52,927 nucleotides of DNA. It comes from Dehalococcoidia bacterium (GTDB lineage: Bacteria; Chloroflexota; Dehalococcoidia; UBA2979). The notes below the pieces were generated by a model that was not told the DNA's origin, made no database searches, and was given only the letters and a program-made list of their open reading frames with translations. Below are positions 8,551-16,407 of this stretch, piece by piece. Where the stretch lies: the NCBI GenBank assembly GCA_009692705.1, contig SHYR01000006.1, positions 1 to 52,927 of the forward strand. Reading direction: 5' to 3'. The position numbers and the translations under genes were made by a program. Each line of letters starts with the position of its first letter. Positions within the stretch are counted from its first letter, which is position 1.

Positions 8551-9618
8551 GTGCGTAGCCCCCGGGACTTTTTGAGGCCGCTCGCGGTCGGGGCGCCCGA
8601 CCCACCGCGCGAGATCCCGGTGCGCCCATCGCGGGTGATCCACTTCTTCCCGCCCCACCTGCCAAACGTGCGCGCCCGCATCCCCGCGCTGATCCCGCAG
8701 GTCGACATCCTGCTCGGCAACCTCGAGGACGCCATCGCCGCCGACGCCAAGGAGGCCGCGCGCGAGGGTTTGATCGAGGTCGCGAAGGCGAACGAGTTCG
8801 GCGACACCCAGCTGTGGGTACGCGTCAACGCGCTCGACAGCCCGTGGTTCCTCGACGACATGCTGCGGCTGGTGGCGGAAGCGGGCACGAAGCTCGACGT
8901 GATCATGCTGCCCAAGGTCGAGGGCGAGCAGGACATCCACTACCTCGACCGCCTGCTCGCGCAGCTCGAGGCGCGGCACCGCCTCCAGCGCCCGCTGCTG
9001 ATCCACGCCATCCTGGAGACGCCGCAGGGCGTCACGAACGTCGAGCAGATCGCGACCGCCAGCCCGCGCATGCAGGGCATCAGCTTCGGCCCCGCCGACC
9101 TCGCCGCGTCGCGCCGCATGAAGACCACGCGCGTGGGCGGCGGCCACCCCTCCTACCTCGTGCGCGCCGACCCCGACCCTGAGCACCCGGAGGCCGAGCG
9201 CCGCACCGCGCAGCAGGACCCCTGGCACTACACGCTGGCGCGCATGGTGGACGCCTGCACGATGGCCGGCATCCTCCCCTTCTACGGCCCGTTCGGCGAC
9301 ATCGCCGACCAGCTGGCGTGCGAGGACCAATTCCGCGCCGCCTTCCTGCTCGGCTGCGTCGGCGCGTGGTCGCTGCACCCCAGCCAGATCGAGATCGCTC
9401 GGCGCGTGTTCTCGCCCGCCCCCGCCGACGTGCGGGAGGCGAAGAAGATCATGGATGCGATGGGCGAGGGTTCGGGCGTGGTGATGCTCGACGGCAAGAT
9501 GCAGGACGACGCCACCTACAAGCAGGCGAAGGTGATGTGGGACAGCGCGCGCATGATGGCGCGGCGCGACCACGATCTGACCGCGGCCTACGGCATGACG
9601 CCCGCAGACCTCGGCTGA
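8551..9618 (+). CDS. mcl: L-malyl-CoA / beta-methylmalyl-CoA lyase (CitE-like, HpcH/HpaI superfamily)
   Basis: This 355-residue TIM-barrel lyase closely resembles, from memory, the Chloroflexus Mcl enzyme. Shared features include [12 protein letters not shown] near the start, [29 protein letters not shown], the block [29 protein letters not shown], and [10 protein letters not shown] with [14 protein letters not shown] at the end. It reversibly cleaves malyl-CoA to acetyl-CoA and glyoxylate, and beta-methylmalyl-CoA to propionyl-CoA and glyoxylate, using Mg2+. GTG 8551 has a GGAG upstream and lies behind a good promoter. The following ligase genes are 13 nt away, so its product or substrate is probably a CoA ester they handle. 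mch and mcd lie nearby on the other strand. Confidence 0.88.
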   Translation: MRSPRDFLRPLAVGAPDPPREIPVRPSRVIHFFPPHLPNVRARIPALIPQVDILLGNLEDAIAADAKEAAREGLIEVAKANEFGDTQLWVRVNALDSPWFLDDMLRLVAEAGTKLDVIMLPKVEGEQDIHYLDRLLAQLEARHRLQRPLLIHAILETPQGVTNVEQIATASPRMQGISFGPADLAASRRMKTTRVGGGHPSYLVRADPDPEHPEAERRTAQQDPWHYTLARMVDACTMAGILPFYGPFGDIADQLACEDQFRAAFLLGCVGAWSLHPSQIEIARRVFSPAPADVREAKKIMDAMGEGSGVVMLDGKMQDDATYKQAKVMWDSARMMARRDHDLTAAYGMTPADLG

Positions 9619-9631
9619 GGACCAGCTCACC

Positions 9632-10852
9632 ATGCGCCTCTACGAGCACGAGTCGAAGCAACTGCTGCGCCGCCACGGCGTACCGCTGCCGAAGAGCGCG
9701 CTCGCGCGCAGCGCCGAGGAGGCGGAGCGCGCCGCCGCCGGCCTCGGCGGCCCAGTCGTGCTGAAGTCGCAGGTGCTCACCGGCGGCCGCATGAAGGCGG
9801 GCGGCGTGCGGTTCGCCTCCTCGCCCGCCGAGGCAAAGAGCGCCGCCGCCGCGATCCTCACGCTGCCGATCAACGGGCAGCAGCCCGCGGGCGTGCTGGT
9901 GGAGGAGCGGCGCACGATCGCGCAGGAGTACTACGCCGCCGTGACGTGGGACACACGCGCGAAGCAGCCGGTGATCGTCTTCAGCGACATGGGCGGCATC
10001 GATGTCGAGGAGGTCGCGGTGCAGCACCCCGGCCACGTCGCGCGCGTGCACTTCTCCGCGCTCACGCCGTTCTCGGACTTCTTCGCCAAGGTCGCGGTGG
10101 CGAGCACCGGGGTGAGCGGCAACGAGTTGGGCGCGCTCACGCGCATCGTGGCGGCGCTCGCGCGCGCCTTCCTGCAGTACGACCTCACGCTGGCGGAGAT
10201 CAACCCCATCGGCCGCCTCGACGACGGCTCGATCGTCGCGCTCGATGCCCACCTCGACATGGAGGAGGAGGCCCGCGGCACCCATCGCGCGCTGCTCCAG
10301 GAGCTGGGGGTGCCGGAAGAGGACACGCGGCAGGCCCGCCCGCCGACCGCGTTCGAGATCGCCGGCGCGGCGGTGGACGCCTCCGACCCGCGCGGCGTCG
10401 CCGGGCGGGTGGTGGAGTTCGACGGCAACCTCGGCCTGATCATCGGCGCGGGCGGCGGCTCGCTGACGCTGTTCGACGCCATCCGCGCGGCCGGCGGCAA
10501 GCCCGCGAACTACTGCGAGATCGGCGGCAACCCATCGGTCGGCAAGGCCGCGGCGCTGACCAGGCTGGTGCTCTCGAAGCCCGGAGTGGAGCAGATCGCG
10601 GTGATGATGAACGTGGTCTCCAACACCCGCGTCGACATCATGGCGCGCGGCGTGATCAAGGGCGTGATCGAGGCCGGGCACGACCCCGCCGCCAAGATCG
10701 CGATCTTCCGCATCCCCGGCTCCTGGGAAGAGGAGGGCTTCGCGATCCTGCGGCGCTACGGCGTCGACTACGTGGACCGCTCGGTCTCGATGCACGAGGC
10801 GGCGCGACGCGCGGTCGCCAAGCTCGGCGCGCAACCGGGCCGGAAGAGGTAG
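9632..10852 (+). CDS. ATP-grasp acyl-CoA ligase beta subunit (malate-CoA or succinyl-CoA ligase)
   Basis: The 406-residue protein has the SucC/MtkA architecture. An N-terminal ATP-grasp domain begins RLYEHESKQLLRRHGVPLP and includes GGPVVLKSQVLTGGRMKAGGV and LTLAEINPIG. A C-terminal CoA-ligase domain follows with GLIIGAGGGSLTLFDAIRAAGGKPANYCEIGGNPS. The family makes a dicarboxylyl-CoA from ATP, CoA and the acid. Placement immediately after mcl favours malate as substrate (malate thiokinase, MtkA-like), but succinate cannot be excluded by eye. The alpha subunit follows 8 nt later. Residues after about 395 are a basic tail. Stop is TAG. Confidence 0.82.
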   Translation: MRLYEHESKQLLRRHGVPLPKSALARSAEEAERAAAGLGGPVVLKSQVLTGGRMKAGGVRFASSPAEAKSAAAAILTLPINGQQPAGVLVEERRTIAQEYYAAVTWDTRAKQPVIVFSDMGGIDVEEVAVQHPGHVARVHFSALTPFSDFFAKVAVASTGVSGNELGALTRIVAALARAFLQYDLTLAEINPIGRLDDGSIVALDAHLDMEEEARGTHRALLQELGVPEEDTRQARPPTAFEIAGAAVDASDPRGVAGRVVEFDGNLGLIIGAGGGSLTLFDAIRAAGGKPANYCEIGGNPSVGKAAALTRLVLSKPGVEQIAVMMNVVSNTRVDIMARGVIKGVIEAGHDPAAKIAIFRIPGSWEEEGFAILRRYGVDYVDRSVSMHEAARRAVAKLGAQPGRKR

Positions 10853-10860
10853 CGGGGGCG

Positions 10861-11787
10861 ATGTCGATCCTCGTCGACGAACGCACGGCCCTGATCATCC
10901 AGGGCATCACCGGCCGCGAGGCGGTGACGATGAGCCGCGAGCTGCTGGACTACGGCTCGCGCCTCGTCGGCGGCGTCACCCCCGGCCGCAAGGGCCGCGA
11001 GGTGCACGGCGTGCCCGTGGAGGACACCGTGCGCGCGTTCACGGAGCGCGGGCGCATCGACGCCTCGATCGTCGCCGTGCCGCCGGCCTTCGCCGCCGAC
11101 GCCGTGCTGGAGGCGATCGAGGCGGGCGTGAAGCTGATCGTGGTGGTGACGGAGCGCATCCCGCGCCGCCAGGTCGCGCAGTTCGTGGAGTACGCGCGGC
11201 TGCACGGCGCGCGCATCATCGGCCCAAACTGCCTGGGCGTGATCAGCCCCGGAAAGGCGAAGGTTGGCGGCGTGGGCGGCGCCGCTGACGCCACCCGGCG
11301 CGCGTTCCGGCCCGGCAGCATCGGCGTGATGTCGCGCTCCGGCGGCATGACCACCGAGATCGCAAACGCGCTCAGCGAGGCCGGCCTCGGCGTCTCCACC
11401 GCGGTCTCGATCGGGGGCGATGCCGTGATCGGCTCCACCTACGCCGAGCTGATGCCGCTGTTCGAGGCCGACCCGGAGACCCGCGGGATCGCGATCTACA
11501 GCGAGCCCGGCGGACGCGCCGAGGCGGAGCTGGCGGACTACCTCGCGGCCCACGGCTCGCGGCTGCCGGTGGTGGCGTTCATGGCCGGGCGCTTCATGGA
11601 CGCCATGCCCGGCATGCGCTTCGGCCACGCCGGCACGATCGTCGAGGGCCGCGCCGACACCGCCGCCGAGAAAGTGGCGCGCATGGAGGCGGCCGGGATC
11701 GCGGTCGCCGAGCGCATCGAGGACATCCCGCTGCTGCTCGCCGAGCGCATCGAGCAGGCGCAGCACAGTGACAACGGCGGCGGCTAG
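10861..11787 (+). CDS. Acyl-CoA ligase alpha subunit (malate-CoA or succinyl-CoA ligase)
   Basis: This 308-residue SucD/MtkB-type subunit has an N-terminal CoA-binding Rossmann domain (TALIIQGITGREAVTMSRELLDYGSRLVGGVTPGRKG). Further features are GPNCLGVISPGKAKVG, SRSGGMTTEIANALSEAGLG with VSIGGD, and the phospho-histidine loop RFGHAGTIVEG near residue 262. The active-site His is therefore present. It pairs with the upstream beta subunit to form the ligase. The start is ATG with a GGGGGCG spacer region. The next gene, a ferredoxin, begins 2 nt after the TAG, so all four genes look like one operon. Confidence 0.83.
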   Translation: MSILVDERTALIIQGITGREAVTMSRELLDYGSRLVGGVTPGRKGREVHGVPVEDTVRAFTERGRIDASIVAVPPAFAADAVLEAIEAGVKLIVVVTERIPRRQVAQFVEYARLHGARIIGPNCLGVISPGKAKVGGVGGAADATRRAFRPGSIGVMSRSGGMTTEIANALSEAGLGVSTAVSIGGDAVIGSTYAELMPLFEADPETRGIAIYSEPGGRAEAELADYLAAHGSRLPVVAFMAGRFMDAMPGMRFGHAGTIVEGRADTAAEKVARMEAAGIAVAERIEDIPLLLAERIEQAQHSDNGGG

Positions 11788-11789
11788 CG

Positions 11790-12011
11790 ATGGCGATGTT
11801 CATCCGCGTCGACGTGGACCCGGCGGTGCAGGCCGACCCCGCGCTCTGCAAACGGCTGGTCGAGCTCTGCCCGGTCGACATCTTCGCGCTCGACGGCGCG
11901 GGCCGCATCGCCACCGTCGAGCAGAACCTCGACGAGTGCACGCTCTGCGATCTCTGCATCGCCGCCGCCCCCGGCCGCGTGACCGTGGTCAAGCTCTACG
12001 CGGAGGGCTAG
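11790..12011 (+). CDS. Small single-cluster [4Fe-4S] ferredoxin-like protein
   Basis: This 73-residue protein has one Cys in LVELCPVDIFALDG and three in ECTLCDLC, enough for one [4Fe-4S] cluster. The second Cys-Pro of a two-cluster ferredoxin is replaced (IAAAPG). The CPVDIF...DECTLCDLC layout resembles FixX-like or polyferredoxin half-domains. It starts 2 nt after the ligase alpha subunit stop and ends the operon. A ferredoxin behind a CoA ligase suggests electron transfer in the same pathway, possibly to or from an ETF or an oxidoreductase outside the window. Its partner is unknown. Confidence 0.75.
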   Translation: MAMFIRVDVDPAVQADPALCKRLVELCPVDIFALDGAGRIATVEQNLDECTLCDLCIAAAPGRVTVVKLYAEG

Positions 12012-12014
12012 GCG

Positions 12015-12867
12015 CTACTCCGCACTCTGACCTTCAGCGACCTCGACGCCATACAGCCGCGCAAAGAACATGATCGCCGCGGCGCACTGGTGTAGACAGA
12101 ACTCAGCGATCGCGCGGTCTGCATTCGGTTCTCCGACCAGACCATGCCGCCCGCCTGCGTCCGATGCATAGCCGTAGAGGTTGCCCAGACCCTGCACAAG
12201 GGCGGGATGCAGGCCGCGCTCGCGCTGCATCCGCTTGACCGCATCGGCAGCGTGACGCCCTTGTCGTCGAGGGTGATACGTGCGACACACTCTGCGGCAT
12301 TGATCGCGTTGGAGACGGCAGCTTCATTACCCGGCTCCGGACGACGGTAGTACGCCTGCAACGCTTCCTGAAACTGCCGGTCCGGGCCAGCGAAACGTTC
12401 GTCGCGGAGAAGCGCGCGCGCCTCTTCGATCGCCTGTTCCGCTGGTTCGCCCCCCGGCTCAATGATCCGCCCGGAATCGTCCATGTGGTACGCGGAGTGG
12501 TGCCGCAGGAACCGCTCATTCAGGAAGTTGCGAAAGTCTATCGAAGTGAAACGCAATTCCCGTACTTGGGGTCGAAGTCCGTGAATCGCCTCGCAGAGAT
12601 CTAGGAAGTCAGACCAAGGCCTGGTTAGTAGTGCGGTCCGCAGTTGGTTCCCGTCATGAGCGCCGTATCCGGAACCCAGAACCAATGACGGTTCCCAGTC
12701 CAGACTACGCACACAGCGGCGCCACAGATCGTTTAGCGCGTCATAAGGTTCGTTTGCCATAAGGTTCGCAAGGGCATTCCTGAGGCGCTGAGGGATTTCC
12801 TCCCGGACAAGCCGTCTATGGGTGCCCGGAGCGCGTTGCGATCGCTGAAGTACAGCAGGTTGGTCAC
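12015..12867 (-). pseudogene. AbiJ-like abortive-infection protein, broken by at least two frameshifts
   Basis: Three minus-strand frames join into one protein. GTG 12867 begins VTNLLYFSDRNALRAPIDGL. It shifts near 12815 into VREEIPQRLRNALANL...FLNERFLRHHSAYHMDDSGRIIEP...AINAAECVARITLDDKGVTL. It shifts again near 12248 into ADAVKRMQRERGLHPALVQGLGNLYGYASDAGGRHGL...FFARLYGVEVAEGQSAE. The YFSDRN start and the C-terminal LHPAL..LYGY.SD..G.RH region resemble, from memory, AbiJ-NTD4 proteins with an abortive-infection C-terminal domain (phage defence). Both shifts look like loss of one base. Base composition is lower in G+C than the neighbours, suggesting transfer. The start lies 6 nt after TATCCT, so it was probably leaderless. 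Either a dead defence gene or a sequence error. Confidence 0.6.
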
Positions 12868-12873
12868 GCTTGC

Positions 12874-12879
12874 AGGATA
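12874..12879 (-). promoter_or_regulatory. -10 box, leaderless start of the AbiJ-like gene
   Basis: TATCCT, GCAAGC, then GTG at 12867. Confidence 0.4.
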
Positions 12880-12900
12880 CGGCGACCACACCCGGCTCGC

Positions 12901-13155
12901 CTACAACAACGGTCTCCCGTGCTCCGCGATCTCGGCGTCGCGTTCGAGGCGGCGCAGCGCCTCGCCGGAGCAGCCAAGCCGCCGCAGCTGCGCCTCGTAC
13001 TTGTCGCGCTCGCGCAACGCTTCGAGCACCTGCGGGCGCGTGAAGCGGCCGCCCGTGTCCTGCACCACGGTGTGGTAGCGCTTCCACTCGCGGTAGAGCG
13101 CCGCGCACTCCTCGCCGTGCTCGTGGCCCGCGGCGAAGCGCGCCTGCTCGGCCAT
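12901..13155 (-). CDS. Small hypothetical protein downstream of mcd
   Basis: This is the genuine tail of a much longer shadow ORF. ATG 13155 lies 23 nt after the mcd stop and encodes 84 residues: charged, helical, with two Cys (EECAAL, LGCSGEALRRL). The stretch EALRERDKYEAQLRRLGCSGEALRRLERDAEI looks like an antiparallel helical pair. There is no signal peptide, membrane segment or recognised domain, and no clear ribosome site. Its position suggests co-transcription with mch and mcd, but its role is unknown. It could also be a chance frame, since codon bias alone supports it. Confidence 0.45.
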   Translation of the reverse strand: MAEQARFAAGHEHGEECAALYREWKRYHTVVQDTGGRFTRPQVLEALRERDKYEAQLRRLGCSGEALRRLERDAEIAEHGRPLL

Positions 13156-13178
13156 CGACGCAGCGTCGCGGTCCAGGC

Positions 13179-14828
13179 CTAGGAGGCGGCGCCCGCGGCG
13201 GCGAGCAGCGCGCGGCCGATCACGCGCAGCTCCAGCACCGGCTTCACGCCCTCGAAGATCGGCAGCACGAGCGCGTCCACGACGTAGCGCGAGATCGGGT
13301 CCTCCTCCGAGTAGCCCCAGCCGCCGTGCAGCTGCTGCGCCTGCTGCGTGACCTCGACGGCGATATCGCTGGCGAGCAGCTTCGCCATCGCGGGCTCTAC
13401 GGCGCGGGAGTCGAAGTTGCGCGCGGCGGTGTAGGTGAGCTGGCGCGCGGCGGCGATCTGCGCCGCCATCACGCCGATGCGGTGCTGCGTGAGCTGGAAC
13501 TCGGCGAGTGTGCGCCCGAACTGCCGTCGCTGCGTGACGTACTGGCAAGCCTTCTCCAGCGCCGCCTGCGCCAGCCCGACGGCGCGGCCGCCGGTCTGCA
13601 GCCGCCCGGCCGCGAAGCCGCCCATCTGGAGAAAGAAGCCGCGGCCGACGCCGGCGTCGCCACCCACCAGCCGCTCGTGCGGCACCCACACGTCCTCCAG
13701 CGCGAGCGTGAAGGAGTGCATGCCGCGGTAGCCGGGCGTGGGGTTGGCGGTGCCGCTGATCACCCCGCCCTCCGGCTGCTCGTAGCGCCACTGGTGGCCG
13801 TTGAACGGCGCCTTCTCCACGATGAAGAGCGAAAGCCCACGGTTGCCCTCGCCGGGCCCGGTGCGCGCCAGCAGCGCCAGCACGTTGGCGCGGCCGGAGA
13901 ACGTGCTCCACGCCTTTGCGCCGTTGATGCGCCAGCCTCGATGCCTCGCGTACTCGGCGGGGGTGGCACGCGTCTGCAGCGAGGCGACATCCGACCCGAC
14001 ATCCGGCTCCGTGACCGCGATCGCGACCAGCGTCTCGCCCCACGCGATGCGGGGGAGCCACTCCACGCGCTGCTCCTCGGTGCCCCCACCCAGCAGCGCC
14101 TTGGAGAGGATCTCGGGCCGCGTGGTGAGCGACCCGGCGGCGGCGAGCGAGGCAACCGAGAGCTCCTCGGTGATCACGACCATCGAGAGGTCGCCGAGGC
14201 CGGAACCGCCGTACTGCTCGGGGATCGAGGAGCCGAAGAAGCCCTGCGCCGCGAACTTCGCGAGCAGGTCCTCCGGCACCAGCAGGTCCTCGCGGTGAAT
14301 CTGCTGCGCGCGCGGCGCCACCTCGCGCCTTGCGAAGTCGCGCGCGGTCTCGCGCGTCAGCGCCGCGACCTCGTCCTCGAGGTCGATGTGGTTCGCGCCC
14401 AGCGCGGCGATCACGCGGCTGCCCGCGGCGCGCAGGCGGGCCTCGTCCAGGCCGTCGCGCACCGCCCGCCGCACCGCGTCGCCGTACAGCGCCTCGCCCG
14501 CCGCGCCGGCGGCGAAGTCGTCCCACGACGCCTCGATGGCGGAGCGCAGCGCGTGCGTCGCCCCGGCGGCGTAGGCGCACGCGTGCGATTCGATCAGGTC
14601 GTCCGGCTTGCCGCGCGTATGCAGGCGCTCGGCGTAGGCCGTCAGCTCGGCGGCGGCGCGCACTTGCGTCGCCAGGTAGGCGAGCCGCTCCACGTGCACC
14701 TGGTGGTCGTCCACGGCCTCGCCGCCGCCCGTGAGCGCGGCGCCGTGCCGCAGCGCGACGTCGATCGCCGCCTGCGCGGCATCCAGAAGCCCGCGCGCCG
14801 TCGCCAGCGCGTCGCCGCCGGCGGTCAT
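13179..14828 (-). CDS. mcd: (2S)-methylsuccinyl-CoA dehydrogenase-like acyl-CoA dehydrogenase
   Basis: This 549-residue flavoenzyme is much longer than the usual 380-400 because of an N-terminal helical domain of about 150 residues. That extension is the distinguishing feature I recall for methylsuccinyl-CoA dehydrogenase (about 547 residues). The ACAD core follows with FFGSSIPEQYGGSGLG, AIAVTEPDVGSD, INGAKAWSTFSGRANV, QRRQFGRTLAEFQ, QQLHGGWGYSEED and the catalytic-Glu region LPIFEGVKPVLELRVIGRALL. It would oxidise methylsuccinyl-CoA to mesaconyl-CoA, passing electrons to ETF. It overlaps the upstream hydratase by 4 nt, and that hydratase acts on mesaconyl-CoA, which strongly supports the substrate assignment. 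Confidence 0.8.
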   Translation of the reverse strand: MTAGGDALATARGLLDAAQAAIDVALRHGAALTGGGEAVDDHQVHVERLAYLATQVRAAAELTAYAERLHTRGKPDDLIESHACAYAAGATHALRSAIEASWDDFAAGAAGEALYGDAVRRAVRDGLDEARLRAAGSRVIAALGANHIDLEDEVAALTRETARDFARREVAPRAQQIHREDLLVPEDLLAKFAAQGFFGSSIPEQYGGSGLGDLSMVVITEELSVASLAAAGSLTTRPEILSKALLGGGTEEQRVEWLPRIAWGETLVAIAVTEPDVGSDVASLQTRATPAEYARHRGWRINGAKAWSTFSGRANVLALLARTGPGEGNRGLSLFIVEKAPFNGHQWRYEQPEGGVISGTANPTPGYRGMHSFTLALEDVWVPHERLVGGDAGVGRGFFLQMGGFAAGRLQTGGRAVGLAQAALEKACQYVTQRRQFGRTLAEFQLTQHRIGVMAAQIAAARQLTYTAARNFDSRAVEPAMAKLLASDIAVEVTQQAQQLHGGWGYSEEDPISRYVVDALVLPIFEGVKPVLELRVIGRALLAAAGAAS

Positions 14829-15916
14829 CGCGGCGCCTTCGGCATCAGCACCGTGTAGTCGAGGTCCAGCACCACGCTCGGGTGGTAACGCTCGCGGCCG
14901 CCCGCATCGGTCTCCATCAACGGTGTCTCCTCGGTGGCGGGGTCGCGGTTCTTAGTCGCGACCAGGCGCAGGCGCAGCGCCCCGGCGTCGTCGCGGCCGA
15001 GCTCGATGCGCTCCAGTACGTCGGTCCAGGCGAAGAGCGTGTCGCCGGCGAAGGTGGGGTTGCTGTGCGTGCCGCCGTTCACCGCCAGCACCCGCAGGGC
15101 ATGCTCGCAGCCGTTGAACGCCAGCGCGCGCGCAATCGAGATCACGTGCCCGCCGTAGACCACGCGGCGCCCGAAGCGGCTGTCCTTGAGCGCGTAGGCG
15201 TTGAAATGCGCGCGCGCGACGTTCTGGTAGAGCCGGGCCGCCATCTGGTGCTCGGCCTCCTCCACCGCCATCCCCTCGACGTGGTGGATACGTTCGCCGG
15301 GCGCGTAGTCCGCCCACCAGGCGCGGCCGCCGGTGACCAGGGGCGCGAAGCGCGAGAGATCGAGTTGCGCCGGCACCACGAGCTGCGCGGGCGCGACCGC
15401 GGCCGGCGTCTGGGGGGCGTCATCGGCCACCGCGGGTGTCGCGGGGTCAAGCTTGGCCACCAGGAACCAGCGGATGTAGCTCAGCACCTCGTCGCCGCGC
15501 TGGTTGCGACCCACGGTGCGCACCCAGACCACGCCGGTGTCGCCGCGGGTGGACTCGCGCCGCCCCAGCACCGTGCTGCGGGCGCTCAGCGTGTCGCCGG
15601 GGTAGACCGGCACGCCGAAGCGCGCGTCGGCGTAGCCGAGGTTGGCTATCGCGTTCAGCGAGAGGTCCGGCACCGTCTTGCCGAACACGGTGTGGAACAC
15701 CAGCAGGTCGTTCACCGTCTCGCGCTCGAAGCCCAGCGAGCGCGCGAACTCGGCGTCGCAGTGCAGCGGGTGGCGGTCGGCGGTGAGGGCGATGTAGAGC
15801 GCGCAGTCGCCCTCGGTGAGCGTGCGGGGCACGGCGTGCGTGAACTCGCGACCGCTGGCGAAGTGCTCGAAGTAGTTGCCCGCGGTCGCCTTGCGGTTCG
15901 CCGTGACCTCGCCCAC
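14825..15916 (-). CDS. mch: Mesaconyl-CoA (2-methylfumaryl-CoA) hydratase, MaoC-like double hotdog
   Basis: About 363 residues with two MaoC-type hotdog halves. The first contains GNYFEHFASGREFTHAVPRTLTEGD and LTADRHPLHCDAEFARSLGF. The second contains the block EHQMAARLYQNVARAHFNAYA and VVYGGHVISIARALAFNG, which I associate with mesaconyl-CoA hydratase (beta-methylmalyl-CoA dehydratase). It hydrates mesaconyl-CoA to beta-methylmalyl-CoA, the substrate of Mcl. GTG 15916 is preferred over the long upstream extension, which has no coding character. TACAAT lies about 37 nt upstream. The stop overlaps the mcd start (4 nt), so both are one transcription unit. Confidence 0.82.
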   Translation of the reverse strand: MGEVTANRKATAGNYFEHFASGREFTHAVPRTLTEGDCALYIALTADRHPLHCDAEFARSLGFERETVNDLLVFHTVFGKTVPDLSLNAIANLGYADARFGVPVYPGDTLSARSTVLGRRESTRGDTGVVWVRTVGRNQRGDEVLSYIRWFLVAKLDPATPAVADDAPQTPAAVAPAQLVVPAQLDLSRFAPLVTGGRAWWADYAPGERIHHVEGMAVEEAEHQMAARLYQNVARAHFNAYALKDSRFGRRVVYGGHVISIARALAFNGCEHALRVLAVNGGTHSNPTFAGDTLFAWTDVLERIELGRDDAGALRLRLVATKNRDPATEETPLMETDAGGRERYHPSVVLDLDYTVLMPKAPR

Positions 15917-15952
15917 AGCCCCCCCCGTCCGCCTCGGTGCATGGCGCCGGCC

Positions 15953-15958
15953 ATTGTA
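15953..15958 (-). promoter_or_regulatory. Candidate -10 box for mch-mcd
   Basis: TACAAT on the minus strand lies about 37 nt upstream of the mch GTG. Confidence 0.4.
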
Positions 15959-16041
15959 CGGGCGAGGGCCGGTGACGGCATGGCGACGGCGCGCTCGGGG
16001 TGGCACGGTCGCGACGTCGCTGCCTCGCCGTGGGGGACCGC

Positions 16042-16047
16042 TATACT
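16042..16047 (+). promoter_or_regulatory. Candidate -10 box for the 74-residue protein
   Basis: TATACT lies 34 nt upstream of the TTG start. Confidence 0.4.
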
Positions 16048-16081
16048 GGCGCCCGACAGGTGGCGAGCGGGGGAGGCGGAG

Positions 16082-16306
16082 TTGGGCACGAAGGAGCTGG
16101 AGGCGCTGGTCGAGGTAATCCGTGCGCAACTCGCGCAGGGCACCGGCGGTCACGTGCTCGGCACGTGGGTGATTCGTTATGACAAGGACCGCGCCGCCTT
16201 CAGCTTCGACAAGTGCGAGAACGAGGTGTATTGCGAGGAGCGCCCGACCGTGATCGGCCTCGACCGCACCGTGATCGATCCCGGCGGGCCGCTCTTCGGC
16301 GGCTAG
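16082..16306 (+). CDS. Small conserved-looking hypothetical protein
   Basis: This 74-residue protein starts at TTG 16082 with an excellent GGGGGAGG ribosome site. A TATACT box lies upstream. The long ORF-track entry ending here begins far upstream in mch antisense, and only this end is real. The sequence is acidic, with a helix (KELEALVEVIRAQLAQG), a strand pair (VLGTWVIRYDKDRAAFSFDKC) and a CX6C pair in KCENEVYCEERP. The ending is GGPLFGG. No family is recognised. The Cys pair could bind metal or form a disulfide. A strong hairpin follows the stop. Confidence 0.6.
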   Translation: MGTKELEALVEVIRAQLAQGTGGHVLGTWVIRYDKDRAAFSFDKCENEVYCEERPTVIGLDRTVIDPGGPLFGG

Positions 16307-16322
16307 CATCCAGCGGGGGCTC

Positions 16323-16353
16323 GCGGCGTGGCGCGGGGCGCGCGCCACGCCGC
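16323..16353 (+). terminator. Strong GC hairpin after the 74-residue gene
   Basis: A perfect 12-bp stem (GCGGCGTGGCGC / GCGCCACGCCGC) with a 7-nt loop and no T-tract. Probably a terminator between this gene and the thioredoxin gene. Confidence 0.55.
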
Positions 16354-16407
16354 AGGCCACAGGTCGCACCGCACAGGTCATGCCGCATCGAGCGGAAGGG
16401 TCCCGAC

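Noticed and set aside
7060-9633. Minus-strand 857-residue ORF across the membrane-protein and mcl genes
   Set aside because: Arg/Ala/His-rich shadow antisense to three well-supported genes; no domain, typical of GC-rich antisense frames.
12901-14580. 559-residue minus-strand ORF
   Set aside because: Mostly an alternative frame of mcd; only the last 84 codons (from 13155) look real.
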